DNA of 64,000 nucleotides. It comes from Euryodendron excelsum (lineage: Eukaryota > Streptophyta > Magnoliopsida > Ericales > Pentaphylacaceae). The DNA lies in the NCBI GenBank assembly GCA_033060915.1, contig CM065379.1, forward strand, positions 36,955,318 through 37,019,317, read 5' to 3'. The position numbers and the translations under genes were made by a program. The notes under the pieces are model-generated. The model made no database searches. It was given only the letters and a program-made list of their open reading frames with translations, and was not told the DNA's origin. Below, piece by piece: positions 22,531 to 35,032 of this stretch; position 1 is the stretch's first letter, and each line of letters opens with the position of its first letter.

Positions 22531-25500
22531 TGTCGCGCCCAGATTTTTTGCACTCGAGGAATACTCACGCAAGCGGGAAAAAGGCTGTACTCTCTCGTTA
22601 GAACTCACCCTCCTAGAAGAATGAGTGCGACTAGGTTTAAATTGAAAATAGATTTGAATAAAGGGCTTTTAGAAAAGATTTGGAGTTGCCACCTAACTTG
22701 ATTAAGGTGAGTTAGGTCACCTAAAAACTAAGAATAATCCGAAGACTACACTTAGGGTTTTTGAAAAATGATTTTGAAAATATCTCCTCAAGAGAGGGTT
22801 TTTAAGAAAAACAGGTTGTTTGGCAACCTTTGAAAAACATTTAGCCCTTTTTTGAAAAATGACTCCGTTTTGGTCTTTGAAATCAGTGATCTAGGTTCGG
22901 AGGTTGGTTACGTGTAGGGAAGAAGCACTAAGCCATCACCCTACCCCGCCCTTTCAGTACCTACATGTCAATCTACCCTAAATTCACCTATGAGAGTCTT
23001 TAACTAACTAATGTTTAATCCTATCCACTTTAAAAAACAATGTTTAAAAAGAAACTAACATGATGCATGATATGCATGTGCAAGAAAAGAGATTTGGAAA
23101 TAGATTTGAAAAGAGTTTGATTTGATTTGAAAAGAAAGAGATAAAAGCTTGAATTTGAAGATCGAAATTGAATTTGAAAATTGAAATTGAAGATTGAAAA
23201 TAGAAATAGATCATAGAATTGGAAACTTGAAGAAAATTGTAGGATTGAAGATTGGAAAGAAATTGTAGAAATAGAATTTTGAAAAATGTTATGGAATTGA
23301 AAATTTGAAAAATGTGGTGACCACACCCATGAGGGTTGCCTACGTATCCCTTTGGAGGAATCAGGTCAGTCGTAGTTCGGACAAGAGTCCGATTGAAAAT
23401 AGAAGAGTTGATTGGAAGAAAGAGATTGAATTGGAAATTGGATTGGAAAATCGAGATATTGAACTTTGATTGGAAGATTTGAAAGACTAGTTTTAGGAAA
23501 CCTGGACTTAGGAAAGAAAGAATTTAGAAAGGACTTGAGATTAAGAAAGATTGGACTCGAATGTTGGACTTGGAAGATTGGAGAAAGATTGGAATTAGGA
23601 AATGTTCGAATTAGGAAAGTTTCATTTTAGGAAAGTTATGTTTTATGAAAGTTTTGGAATTAAGAAAGTTTCAACTTAGGAAAGTTTTAACTTAGGAAAA
23701 TTTTGAAAAAGGAAAGGTTTCACTTTAGGAAAATTTTGATTTAGAAAAGTTTTAACTTAAGAAAGTTTTGAATTTAGAAAGTTTTCAAAATAGGAAAGTT
23801 TCGAATTTGGAATGTTTTGAAATAAAGAAGTTTTGAAAGTAAGAAAGTTTTGAGTTTAGAAAGTTTTAGATTTGGAAAGATTTGAAGTTTAGGAAAGTTT
23901 AGAAATTTAGAAAGATTTAGGAAGTTTTAAAGAGATTTAACTTAAGAAAGTTTTGAAGTTAGAAGGTTTAGGGTTTAAAAAGTTTTAAAGTTTAAGTTTT
24001 AGAAAATCTTGAGATTAGGAAAGGTTGAGTTTAGAAAAGATTTGAAAACTTAGATTTGAAAAGTTAAGATTTGAAAAGGGGAAGAATTAGGAAATGATTG
24101 AATTAGGAAAGATGTAGAAGTTAAGTTTTAAAATTCAGGAAAGATCTTTATGTTCAAGTTTTGGAGATTTAAGATTTAGGAAATGAGAAGATTAGGAAGG
24201 ATTTGAATTAGGAAAGATTTAGACTAGGAAGGGTTAAGATTCCTATTTCCTAAAATAAGGGATTGGATTTTGTTTCTAAAAGGGAAGATTTGATTTTATT
24301 TCCAAAAACGGAGGATTGTATCTAATTTCCTAAACGGGAAGATTGGATTTGGTTTCCTAAAGGTAAGATTAAAATTGACAAGGATTTGGAAAAGGAGGTC
24401 TTAGAAACCCTAGATTTGGAAGACTATTGTTTTGACGTAAAAAATAGGTTTTGGAAATATGTAGAGTTTGGATGTAAAAAGGGAGATTTTGGAAACCTAG
24501 ATTTTAAGGCAAGTTTGAAAACCATGTTTTTAGAAAGAAAACTAGGGTCTCCTAATTGTGGGTTCTAGAGTTTGATTTGGGCATAAAGAAAAAGGACTTT
24601 TGGAAAGTGCGTTTTTGGAAACGAAGATTTTTAGAAGAAAAAAACCTAGAGAGGAGTTTTTAAAAAGTGAATTTGAAGATAGTGTTTTTGGAAAGAGATT
24701 TTAAAAAGGAAGTTTTTGGAAAGTGTTTTTTTTTTTAAACGAGTTTTTAGAAGGAAAATCCTAGAGGGGAGTTTCTAGAAGTAAGATTTTGAGAAGAGAG
24801 TTTTTAGAAAGATTTTTAGCAAAAGATTGTTGAAGAGAGTTTTTGGAAAGATTTTGAGGGAGCGTTTTTAGAAAGTAAATTTTGGGGAGAGTATTTTGGA
24901 AAGGAGTTGAAAAAGAGAGTTTTGAAAAATAAATTTTTGGAGGGAGTTTTTGAAAACAATTTCGAAAAGGAGAGTTTTAGGAAAGTATGTTGAAAAAGAG
25001 ATTTTTAGGAAAAGAGAGTTTTTAGAAGGTATAAAAACATCTCACTTTCCTAAAGCGATTCTAACCATAAGAAGGCTAGAACCACTTTAAGAAAGTGGTT
25101 TTGAAAACAACAAGGATTAAAAATATGGACCATAAAAGTCACTTTAAATGTAACATTTTTCTAAAACAACCCTAGCCATGGAAAGGCTAAAATCACCATA
25201 GGATTGTGATTTTGAAAAGGAGATTTTGATGCAATTTTAAAAACAAGTTTAATGCAAATTTTGAAAACGAGTTTGAAAACGATTTTTGGCAGATGCAAGA
25301 TCATGATATGCACAATGCAAGTTTGGGGTCGTGAACATACAAGGTTAAGGTTTCACCACATAATCAAGGAGACCGGACTCACGTGATCTCCGGTTAGCCT
25401 AAAGGAAAGCCCCCGACACGGTGACCCTCCAATAGTCTAATCCTATACATGGACCGGGAGTCCCCTTGTTCAAGCATACAAAGAAAGAGGGGGAAAGAGA

Positions 25501-27712
25501 TAGGGGATTAAAATAGAGAAAACCCAAGTGGGTTAGGAGAGAGAAGAGAGAGGGGCGAAGTGCAAAAACGTAAAACGAAAGCCTACTTTGTGTCTTGTTT
25601 ATTTTGCGCGCCTTGCTTTTCTTCGGTCTTCGCTTTACTTCAGTCTTGATCTTCGAGAACTCGTCTTCGGTCTTCAAATCTTCGTAATTGCAGCAATTCA
25701 AGTCTTCAATGGAGGTTTGGAGACTGTTGTATATGTGTGTAAGGGTGTGTATGAGTGTATATAAGGCTTAGGGTTTGTGTATGGTGACTAGGGTTTGGAG
25801 AACCTAGGAAAGCTAGGGTTTGGGGAGTGTACGAGCTCTGTGTATCGAAAATTAGGGTTTTTAGACTGATTTTGCGGACCTCTTTCATGCTGGAAAAGGC
25901 TCTGTATTTATAGAGAAAGGAATGCACTAGCGCTTATTGCATTGGCGCCAGGCCAAAAATTACACTAGCACCACTAGGAATGGTGCTAGGCCATTGTTTG
26001 GCTTCGCGCCACTACTAGTGGCATCAGCCATTTAGGAAACGTTTAAGGTCAGCAAGCAACGTATCTTTGACTAGATTTGGGTGCCTGTACTGGTGACTAC
26101 CATGCAATTTTTAGCTTGGCTTCACTAGGAGTGACTCCGAAAAGTCCAAGAATGATTTAAGGGACCGAGAATGGCCCGGAAGGCTGGAAAAGAGCAGGAA
26201 TACTTAGAATAGTGTCCCAGAGGTATTTGACTTGGAAAATGAGAATAGAATGTGTCGGAAGGATTGACCGAGCCTTTAAGGGCGAAAAGGTCAATCGGAT
26301 CGAGAAACTATCGGGACGAACTCGGACTGTCCATGAAGAAGACTTGAGATTTGGAAACATTATTTAGAATGTTCCCAAAGGTTGCTGGTTTGATACCCAG
26401 AGCCGGTGTGGTCGGAAAAGGAGACCGGCTCACTAAGGGCAAAACGGCCATTTCACACCGGGTTTGCCGGAACTGACTCGGAATGATCCGAAAGGATAAA
26501 GAAAGGTTGAGAATACTATAAAAAACATTCTCGGAAATTTACTGGTTTGATACCCAAAGCCGGTGTAATTGGAAAAGGCGAACGGCCCACCAGGGGCAAA
26601 ACGGTCATTTTGTATCGGGTTTGTCGGAACTGACTCAGAATAATCCAAAAAGGTAAAGGAAGGTTGAGAATACTATAAGAAAAAATCTCAGGAAGTTACC
26701 GGTTTGATACCCAGAGCCGGTGTGGTTCCCAGGGCGTTTGGATGCCTAGGGGCGAAATGGTTATCTTGACCGAAAAGTCTCGGAATTGGCCCGAAACTGA
26801 CTAGAAGGCACCTAATTGTGTTGGATTGCCTCTAAGACAATCGTAGAAGGTTGGACTTTCCGTTCTGATGACTCAGGTGTGTTCTCGAGAAATGTGTTGG
26901 AAAAGGCCTAAGGGGCAGTTTGGTCATTTTTCACCGAAGTGGGCTAGCAGGTACTAGTGTTGACATGAGTTTTGAGTGTTTCCGCCATTCTGACAGCGGT
27001 CATGTGATACAAGGGTTTGTTGGCAATTCTTTATATCGACCTGTTTACAGGTGTTTCCGTTACTCTGACGGTTGCGATGTTTTTTAGTATTTTCGCTACT
27101 CTGATGGTTCGCGATCATTTCCGAGATGGCCTGATCTCGGAAAGATGCTAAAGGGACTTAGCGCCTAAGAATTAACTTTCTCGAAATCGTGCCTAAACAG
27201 ACATTTCTGCAATGGCAGGCTAGCAGGCGCCAAAGGTGGATCGTTTTACAATCTAGGGGACTTGAGGTCTCGTCTCGGTCGACAAGTTTAAAGAGACTTA
27301 CCGTTTCAAAGAGATTTTCTTTGAAAAAAGCACCGGACCGTCTCAAGGAATAAACTGTCTCGAGAGAGGGATTGGAATTGGAAAGGGGTCTTATCGTCTT
27401 CGGAAAGACACGCCTAATTGGAGAACATTTACCATCTCGAGGAATAAACTGTCTCGAGAGAGGGATTGGAACTAGAAAGGGGTCTTACCGTCTTTGGAAG
27501 GATGTGCCTGATTCGAAATATGAAAAGGATAAAGCCCCTAAGGGCATTTTGGTCATTTTTGCTTCTCTTTGGGCTCGGTGGGGCCCGCGAAACGATGAAT
27601 TGACGAGATTAGACTTAGAGAGTTGATATCGATTGGAATACGTCCATATTGACTTGAGTACAAGTCTGGACGGAGTGTAGACTGCAGAGCGGTAAAAAAT
27701 GGAGTACTTACA
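22531..27712 (-). mobile_element. Solo LTR H (5182 bp), minus strand
   Basis: On the plus strand it begins TGTCGCGCCCAG and ends AGTACTTACA, which are the family ends reversed. AGGTG flanks both sides, and no internal region is present. The conserved end block is at about 22531-23375 and the purine-rich (reverse of G-poor) tract at about 23400-25000. The TATA box is TATTTATA at 25905-25912. U3 runs to 27712 with three reversed hairpins at about 26970-27105. It landed in the Athila reverse transcriptase. Confidence 0.92.
25905..25912 (-). promoter_or_regulatory. TATA box of LTR H
   Basis: TATAAATA on the minus strand, followed by CAGAGCC as in the other copies. Confidence 0.65.
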
Positions 27713-28740
27713 AGGTGTTAGAAAGATGTGAAGAGAGTCACCTTGCACTAAATTGCGAGAAGTGCTATTTTATGGTCACTCAAGGTATAGTGCTAGGCCA
27801 TATAGTGTCACACAAGCAGATTGAAGTAGACAAAGCTAAAATTGAATTTATTAAAAAATCACCAACCCCGAAAAGTATTAAAGATATAGGGTCTTTTCTT
27901 GGGCATGGCAATTTTTGCTAGTGTTTCATTAAAGGCTTTAGTGTTATCTCTCGCCTAACGTGCCATCTCTTATCTCAAGATGTTCCATTCTATTGGATAT
28001 CCTCTTACCAAGAAGCTTTTGAGAAGCTTAAAGAGTTTTCGACCACCGCCCCAATCATACGTTCGCCCAATTGGTCGTTACCTTTTGAGCTAATGTGTGA
28101 TGCAAGCGATTATACCGTGGGAGCGGTGTTGGGGCAAAGGGTAGACAAGAAACCCCATGGCATTTATTATGCAAGCAAGACTCTCAATGAAGCTAAGTCA
28201 ACTATACCACAATCGAGAAGGAGCTTTTAGCTATGATATTTACCTTACACAACTTTCGTTCTTACTTAATCGGCTCACTTGTCATAAATTATATCGATCA
28301 TGACACTCTTTAAGTATTTGCTCACCAAGGTAAATGCAAAACCACGCTTCATTCGGTGGATTCTTTTGTTACAAGAATTTTACGTTGAAATTAGGGATAA
28401 AAATGGTGTAGAGAACGTTGTGGCGGATCATTTGTCAAGGCTTGCTCTTGATGGGGGAGCCACACACTCACTCTCAATTAATAACCACTTCCCAAATGAG
28501 CATCTATTTCATGTCTAAATACTTGTACAACCCTCCAACACTTAGTACGTAGACATAGCTAACTTTTTAGCTACAAGTGAGATTCCGCCCATTGGTCCTC
28601 TATTGATAAATGAAAGTTATTTAGGAATGTGAGGTACTTTGCTTGGGATGATCACTACTTGTTCAAGTATTGCCCCGACTAAGTCATTCATAGGTGCATC
28701 CCCGAACGGAGATCCTCTCTGTTTTTTCAGGCGACTTCTA
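27713..28740 (+). pseudogene. Athila-like pol, part 2 (RT end, RNase H, start of integrase)
   Basis: This resumes the reverse transcriptase after solo LTR H, with VTQGIVLGHIVSHK and KIEFIKKSPTPKSIKDIGSF, the RT connection. The RNase H region has FELMCDASDYTVGAVLGQR (about 28085-28140) and then [19 protein letters not shown] and [11 protein letters not shown] (about 28410-28445). Beyond 28515 there are weak traces of the next segment (WDDHYLFKYCPD), and homology fades by about 28740, before the integrase core. Several stops and frameshifts make it non-functional. Confidence 0.87.
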
Positions 28741-31140
28741 GCGACCTCAAGCATTATTCAGGAATTTCTTAGCACATACTTGAATGAATAGATATTAAGA
28801 TCAATCTAAAATGCTTGTGATAGAATCCTGCAACAATCTAAAATTAGCCAATTACATAATCTTACAATTTTGTTAGGAATTAATATTGTAAGTATAATTA
28901 TTCAATTGCATGCTTTTTATTCCATAGGTCACGTTTGTTTATTGGATGAATTGTGATGGATTGGATGCCATGCTTGCAGAGCCAAAAAGAGATTGGATTA
29001 GATATTTATTTTAGCAGTTTATCCTTTGTATAAAGGATAAACTAACCTTAATGATGAAGCTATAAAATCTAGAAAGGTGAAATTCCATCTTACGGGTAAA
29101 ATGCTGGTGATATTTCTTAAATTACGATAAAAATGGTGGGCTGTTAGTTTGAGAGAATAAGACTAACACAAATTTTGTTAACAATTATTATGTAAAACCT
29201 CTCAACCCAAACTTTATACAATATAAGAATCAAAAGACCAACAAAAACAGAATTTCCCAATTCTTGAATGAATCTAGATCCTTTTATTAGTAAAATAACT
29301 TCCTTTTTCTCATGTTTTTGTAATCATCGGAAGCAATCGTACAACCTATAAACTGACATTGCAAAGAAACAGATACCAACGGAAGTAGAGAATTGTGTAA
29401 CCTAAAAATACAAAAAACAAACGAGATTTTGAATTTTTACAGAGTTTAGATGAGCACGACGTGGCCATACTCCTATGATGCTATCATAATGACCATATGT
29501 TCCCTTCTAGATAGAATTGAATATCTCGCCTAGCATGCAAGATCCACTATCATTTTAAGAAAACGAAGCACGGCCACATCGTGCTGCAATACAGCAAGAG
29601 CCATCAATATTATTCTGTGTAAAAATAATTTACACCAAGAAAAAATTTAACATCAGTTGTGATTAATGCTTAATGTTAGACACTTCAATTGTGACTCACT
29701 AATTAGTAATGGGTCCAAGCTGATGTATCTAGCATAGTTAATGCTTTTTTTTTTTTTCATGTTTTTAATACTATGTTTAGATATTGAATTTGTCCAGAGA
29801 AAGAAAGTTAAAAGTATTTATAAATACTTTTCTTTATGGGTAACCAAAAAAATAGATTTTTTTTTAAATTTCTATTTATTTTCGTCCCCTTTTCTAACCC
29901 AACCAAACAAACTAACATATTTTTATCTTCTGCCATCTCATTTAATTTAGCTTTGGTCACTTTATTTTTATTTTAGTAAACAATTATTTTTGCCTTATAA
30001 CTTTGTCTACAATTTCAATGGTATCTTGATTTTTAATTTTTTTTATTCAAATTCTCTAATTTTAAAAAATAAATTAATGTTAGAGTGACGAAATAATTAT
30101 TTATTCTTTTTATTTATTTATTTATTTATTTATTTATTTTTCTTTTTGTAAATTCAAAATTTAAACCAGGGTAAAGAAAATTTTGTTGAGATGCTTAGAA
30201 AATAACAGGGCTTTCGAAGTCAAATTGTCCTTATCATCTTTGATGAGCAGTCCCATCAATCCAAAAAGCAAAGACAAATTGATATTATGAGTTCACACTT
30301 GTTCACATTTCCTCTCTTTTCCCCTTAGTGTTTTTTTTTTTTTTGTCAATGCTGTTTTTTATTTTTTTCTTTTCTCAGGCATGAGATAGACCAATCATAC
30401 AAAACTTTTTAAATACTGAACTATCATCAAGATTCAAATATAAATGCATTCAGACCCAACTGGCCACCCCACCACTACAACGTAAAACAATTCTTGGGCA
30501 GCTGCTTTCACACTGAGGAATTTGTCAATGTTTGATTATTATATGTAAGCATGCAATTTGAAACTGTCTTCCAACTTTTCTTGAGAAAAACATGCACGCC
30601 TTATACATGGCAATAGCTCTTTTTGGTTTTTTTTTTTTTTTTTCACAAAATCCATATAGTCCTTTCTTAGTACCCAAAATAGACATTTGTATATATATAA
30701 TCCTTTCCTCCGTTTTTTTGGATCTCCTACTCGTGGGTACCTTAGTAGTGTTTTTATTTTTACTTTTTTGTTAATAATAGCGCTTTACTCATTCTCTTTA
30801 GTTTGTTTTGGAAAATGAATTTACTTATAAATAATTAGAAAATAAATAAAACAAAAAGGAATTTTTTGACAAATATCTATTTTTTGTAGAAAAAATTTAA
30901 CTTTACCTCTTTTTAATTTCTTTTACCTTTCTTTCAGCAAATCCAAGGCCATATATATATTCCCATTCATTCCCCATTTTATTTTTTTTATTTCTAGACA
31001 TAAAGCCACAAGACACGTATTAATAAATTCAAGTGAGACGTACTCACCATTATCTAGACTCTAAAGTAAAAAATGATATTATGTATAATATTTTACTTAC
31101 AAACAAAAAAAATTAATGATAGGAACAAGGAATCTCCATC
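28741..31140. other. AT-rich intergenic DNA upstream of the GST gene
   Basis: I see no gene here. It has long T runs (near 29745, 30335, 30630), an (ATTT)n simple repeat at about 30108-30140 and short chance reading frames. Its composition differs sharply from the LTR DNA on the left, so it may be older non-element DNA around the GST gene. Confidence 0.6.
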
Positions 31141-31177
31141 CCACCCCGTCCCACCGACCCACCCTCTTCGGCCTGAT

Positions 31178-31186
31178 CTATATAAC
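31178..31186 (+). promoter_or_regulatory. TATA box of the GST gene
   Basis: CTATATAAC lies 68 bp before the start codon at 31247. This is a normal plant distance allowing a 5' leader of about 35-40 bases. Confidence 0.7.
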
Positions 31187-31246
31187 AAGGGCAGAAGTTG
31201 AGGAAGAAGCTTACAAGTAGTCCCAAAATCACAAAACAGGCATAAA

Positions 31247-32278
31247 ATGGCAGAGGGTCAAGAGGTGAAGCTGCTGGGCGCATGGTACAGTCCCTTCGTC
31301 TACAGGGTAATATGGGCTCTGAAGCTGAAGGGCATCCAATATGAGTACCTGGAACAAGATCTCCTCCACAAGAGTCCTCTCCTTCTCGAATGCAACCCTG
31401 TCCATAAGAAAGTCCCTGTCCTGCTTCACAATGGCAAACCCATTGCTGAATCCCTCATCATCATTGAATACCTGGACGAGACCTGGAAAAACGACCTCAT
31501 ATTGCCAGAGGACCCGTATCAGAGGGCCATGGTTCGCTTCTGGGCTAAGTTTACTGAAGAAAAGGTATGTCATCACTGAGTCTTTCAAGCTCATTACATG
31601 TCAGCAAGGTTTGCAGAACAAAATCTGATTAACGATTCATTATATGAAAACACAAAACAACAGAAAATATTAGAGAATAGCTATGATGCTATTTTAGAAT
31701 AAAGCATTGTAAGAAAAGAGAAGAATTCTAGAAAGAGAATAGAATCTTTGTATCATAGCTATTCTAACATAGTATAAGAGGTTCCAAAGATTTAAGCTGT
31801 TAAGAAAGTGGGCCAACAATATATATCAAGCTAATGAAAAAGTATATCAATTATCACTCATGACGGAGGATTGAATGGCATGTTGGTAATGGCGATTTTA
31901 TTTCCGCTGTTGCAGTTTTCTGAAGTGATGAGGAAAGTGCTATTTCTCGAAGGAGAACAACAGGAGAAGGAAGTGAAGCAAGCAAAAGAAGCCTTGGAAA
32001 TCCTTGAAGGAGAGCTCAAGGGCAAGAAGTTCTTTGGAGGTGAAACTATTGGGCTGTTGGACATTGTCCTGGGTTTCATGGCTATATGGCTTGAAGTAAT
32101 TGAGGAAGTTGCTTATGTGAAAGTGTTTGACTCTCTCAACTGTCCCTCTTTAGGACAATGGAAGGAGGATTTCCTAGCGTTTTCAGTGATCAAAGAAAGC
32201 TTACCAGCTAGAGATAAATTGGTCCCATCTTTCCACAAGATCCGACAAATTGGACTGGCTTTAGCTGCTAAAAAATGA
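31247..32278 (+). CDS. Tau-class glutathione S-transferase (two exons)
   Basis: It joins glutathione to hydrophobic electrophiles such as herbicides and stress products in the cytosol. Exon 1 is 31247-31564 (106 codons), the intron is 31565-31915 (GTATGT to TTGCAG), and exon 2 is 31916-32278. Together they give 226 residues, normal for the class, and the single intron lies at the usual tau position. The N-terminal thioredoxin-like domain has YSPF with the likely catalytic Ser15, the VPVL turn with cis-Pro57 and the glutathione-binding Glu68-Ser69 in KPIAES. The helical C-terminal domain has [14 protein letters not shown] at 144-157. The first 100 residues closely resemble the parC/HSP26-A-type tau group. 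No frameshift or stop is seen, and it is the only apparently intact gene here. The AVWS/CLPAIW-like stretch that often follows the splice site is replaced by [10 protein letters not shown], which should be checked against cDNA. Confidence 0.93.
31674..31765. repeat. Short inverted-repeat hairpin in the GST intron
   Basis: GAATAGCTATGAT (31675-31687) is an exact reverse complement of ATCATAGCTATTC (31752-31764), with about 64 bases between. It may be a tiny MITE or a chance foldback. I find no clear target duplication. It lies wholly within the intron. Confidence 0.5.
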
Positions 32279-32319
32279 GAGTTTAGCTTTAGATGGCTAA
32301 AAATGGGAGAGATTAGATA

Positions 32320-32325
32320 AATAAA
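32320..32325 (+). terminator. Poly(A) signal candidate of the GST gene
   Basis: AATAAA lies 42 bases after the stop codon and is followed by T-rich DNA with TTGTAGCAC near 32410. This is consistent with a plant 3' end somewhere in 32340-32460. Confidence 0.5.
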
Positions 32326-32459
32326 ACATTCTCCATCTCTTAGGTCTATTTTATTTTCAACCAGCTCTAAAACAAGTGGTAGTTTTAATGTTTTTGTTTT
32401 CCTTTTATATTGTAGCACTTAATTGTGCACATGTTTGTCAATAATCAAAATTTTGTTTC

Positions 32460-33320
32460 AATGTGTTATTCGGTTAGTTTGAAAACAAAAATATTTCGGA
32501 AACGTAACAAAAACAACCAAAACTTTGAAAAATTATGGAAAATGTTTGAAAACAAAATTAAAGCCTACATAAATGTTCATATAAGCTAAACAATTAAATA
32601 ATTGAATTTGTTTAAGGTCTATATATCTCTTTTGCATAACGGGCACACATAAAACACTTCTAAAGTAAATTCAAAGTGTAGTAAATTTGGTGCGAGGCCT
32701 ATGGGTTATCCAAGCCCATTTGGCCAAAGTCTGGCCAGAGCCCGAAATACCTGACCTGAATTTTGGAAGAGCACGAGCCTGACCGGCCCCAAGCACAAAC
32801 AGGGTTAGGTTGGGCAGACTGAATTTACATGACTAGCAAACCAAGAATTATTATATTAATGTCAGATGAATCGATCTTGTTAAGCACAAGGGTATACAAT
32901 TCTAATTGTATAAAATATTTCAAAAAAATAAAATGTACAAAATTACCAAAAATAATAATAATTATGGTATTAATAGTAAATAAAGCCGAAAGGATTGGTA
33001 GGAGTTGGTATTAAAGTAAATAAAGCTCAAAGGGTTCCCATGGTTGCAGCTTTTTTTTCTTTTTTCTATAAAGATTAAGAGTCCAATTAATTCATTAATA
33101 AACGTCAATGAATATTAAATTTATAAACAAAAAGTTTAAATGGTTAGTTGGGATGAGGTTTCAATGAAATGCTAGATTCTAATTTTGATCTTCTTTGTGT
33201 CTATTTCTTAGGAAATATAAACATTTCAACTATTTCAATAAAACGAAACAAAATTTTGTTCCTTAGTTTGTGTGTGTATTTGTGAAGGGAAAAGTAAACT
33301 CTTAAAGCCACATACACACG
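32460..33320. other. AT-rich intergenic DNA downstream of GST
   Basis: I see no gene or clear element. The only non-random stretch is a short GC-richer segment at about 32695-32820. Confidence 0.5.
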
Positions 33321-33908
33321 TGTTAGGAATTTTAGTGTTTTAGCAAATTCTAGGGCAAAACATTTTGATTGTAATTATTTTAATTATTGACTCTATGACT
33401 TAATTTTGATGATAACAAAGCAAGGTATTAAGGATCTAATGATTTTAGTTAGTGTGCAGATCACATTATTTTTTAATATCAGTTAAGATTATGATTTGAA
33501 GCTTGATATATTGCAAAATTTTTGTATTAAAAATTTGTCAAGCATGTTGAAGGTTGATGAGCATGAAGAGTGATTGATTGAATAACCTTATAACTAAATT
33601 ATATTCATAACCTTATTTTGAATAAATTGAAGGTGCTCAAAATAATGAAGACTTATGGAAGAGAAAATCACAAGATATGAAAGCTTCACATGTTAATTTG
33701 AAGATGTCTTGGATTGATAGTGATTGAAAAACTCTACAAATGATCAAATATTTTATTTCGAAGAGATTGAATATTGTCTTGATGATTAACATCCATTGAA
33801 GAAGATGTTTCATACTTTGGAAGAATTTTAGTCAAGATTGACAAAAGTTGAAGGTTCTTCTCACAGTAGTCAACATTTAAGTTCCAAGGGTTAACACCTT
33901 GAGACAAT

Positions 33909-34605
33909 TAGGGATGGTAATGGATCTGGAAAAAGTGGAGGTTTGACCGAATTCGCTCCGTTTGGGGCGGGGATGGAGGATACAAAATGGGGATAGAGGT
34001 AAGAATGGATTAAGTTCTTTTCTTGTCCCACCCCCTTCCCGCTTCCCCCCCTTTTAGCATCTTTTTTTAATTTTTTTTATAAAATTCGTTTGAAATGTAT
34101 TCTAGTGTTTGATGTGGTAGTGATACCATCAGTAGGCTTTGTGTTGATGGATGTCCAACTTATGTTTTATAGTTTTTTATATTGTTTGTTGTATGGGCTT
34201 TTAATTTATTATTTTAAGCTTTAGTTTCTTTTGATAGTATAATAACACCATTTTGATGTATGTTACCAAAAATGTTTAGAGGTTAATTCCATCTTATTGC
34301 CAAGTGGAGATCATAAGACTACTAATATTTCCTAATACCGTAGTTCTTTTTTTCTTTTTTTTTTTTTGTATTTTCTTTTGTTGCTTTGTGTTGTTTGTTT
34401 CTTTTGTATCAAAAAATAAAAGAAAAGTTTGGGCTTGGGCTTGGGCTGGGGCTTGGGTCTGGGTTTGGGCTGGGGGCGGAGGCAGGGGCGGGGGCGGGGG
34501 CGGGGGTGAGGGTGGAGGCGAGGATGAAGGTGGATATTTTAGGTGGAGGCAAGGATGGAAATCCTAACCTCCGCCCCATCTCGCCTTAGTCCATTGCCAT
34601 CTCTT
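33909..34605. mobile_element. hAT-like non-autonomous DNA transposon (697 bp)
   Basis: The left end is TAGGGATGGTAATGG and the right end CCATTGCCATCTCTT, which pair as imperfect terminal inverted repeats of about 15 bp. The flanking 8-mers GAGACAAT (33901-33908) and GAGATAAT (34606-34613) differ by one C/T change, fitting the 8-bp duplication of hAT transposases. No transposase is encoded. The inside has GGGGCGGGGATGG on the left and a G-rich tract on the right. Confidence 0.6.
34428..34560 (+). repeat. G-rich tandem repeat inside the hAT-like element
   Basis: GGGCTTGGGCTTGGGCTGGG and then GGGGGCGGAGGC and GGGGGC repeats give many runs of three to five G bases close together, so G-quadruplex formation is plausible on the plus strand. 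Glycine-rich reading frames here are repeat translations. Confidence 0.75.
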
Positions 34606-35032
34606 GAGATAATAGCATTAGACAAGAATCTGAAGGCAGAGGAGTCGACACTCAAATTCCGAGAGTCAACAAATTGGTCCAAAATGCTAAGTCTTAAAAA
34701 GGTTTTGAAGTGTTGACACCTCCATTCCAAGAGTGAACACCTTTGGACAGTGCCTTGTCGAAATTTGGTGGAAGTCTCAAGTAACGACACCCAGTTTCTA
34801 GGGGTTGACACTTTTGGGCTATATGTTGAAGAACATTTGCATCAGAGATGCAAGTGTTGACACCTCAATTTCAGGGGTTAATACCTAGAGTCGAATGGTC
34901 AAATTTTTAAATGTTCTGAGTAGCCGAAAATGCGTTTAATGCACTCTCAACCACCAATAACGACTAGAATCAATGCAAAGCAATAAATACTGAGAAAACA
35001 CACTAGTGCATTAGCAATCTAGATTTGATATA

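Noticed and set aside
31229..31594. 121-codon minus-strand frame over GST exon 1
   Set aside because: It is the shadow of the GST coding strand, whose splice sites, motifs and start all support the plus strand.
34304..34589. Gly/Ala/Trp-rich frames
   Set aside because: They are translations of the G-rich tract in the hAT-like element with no conserved domain.
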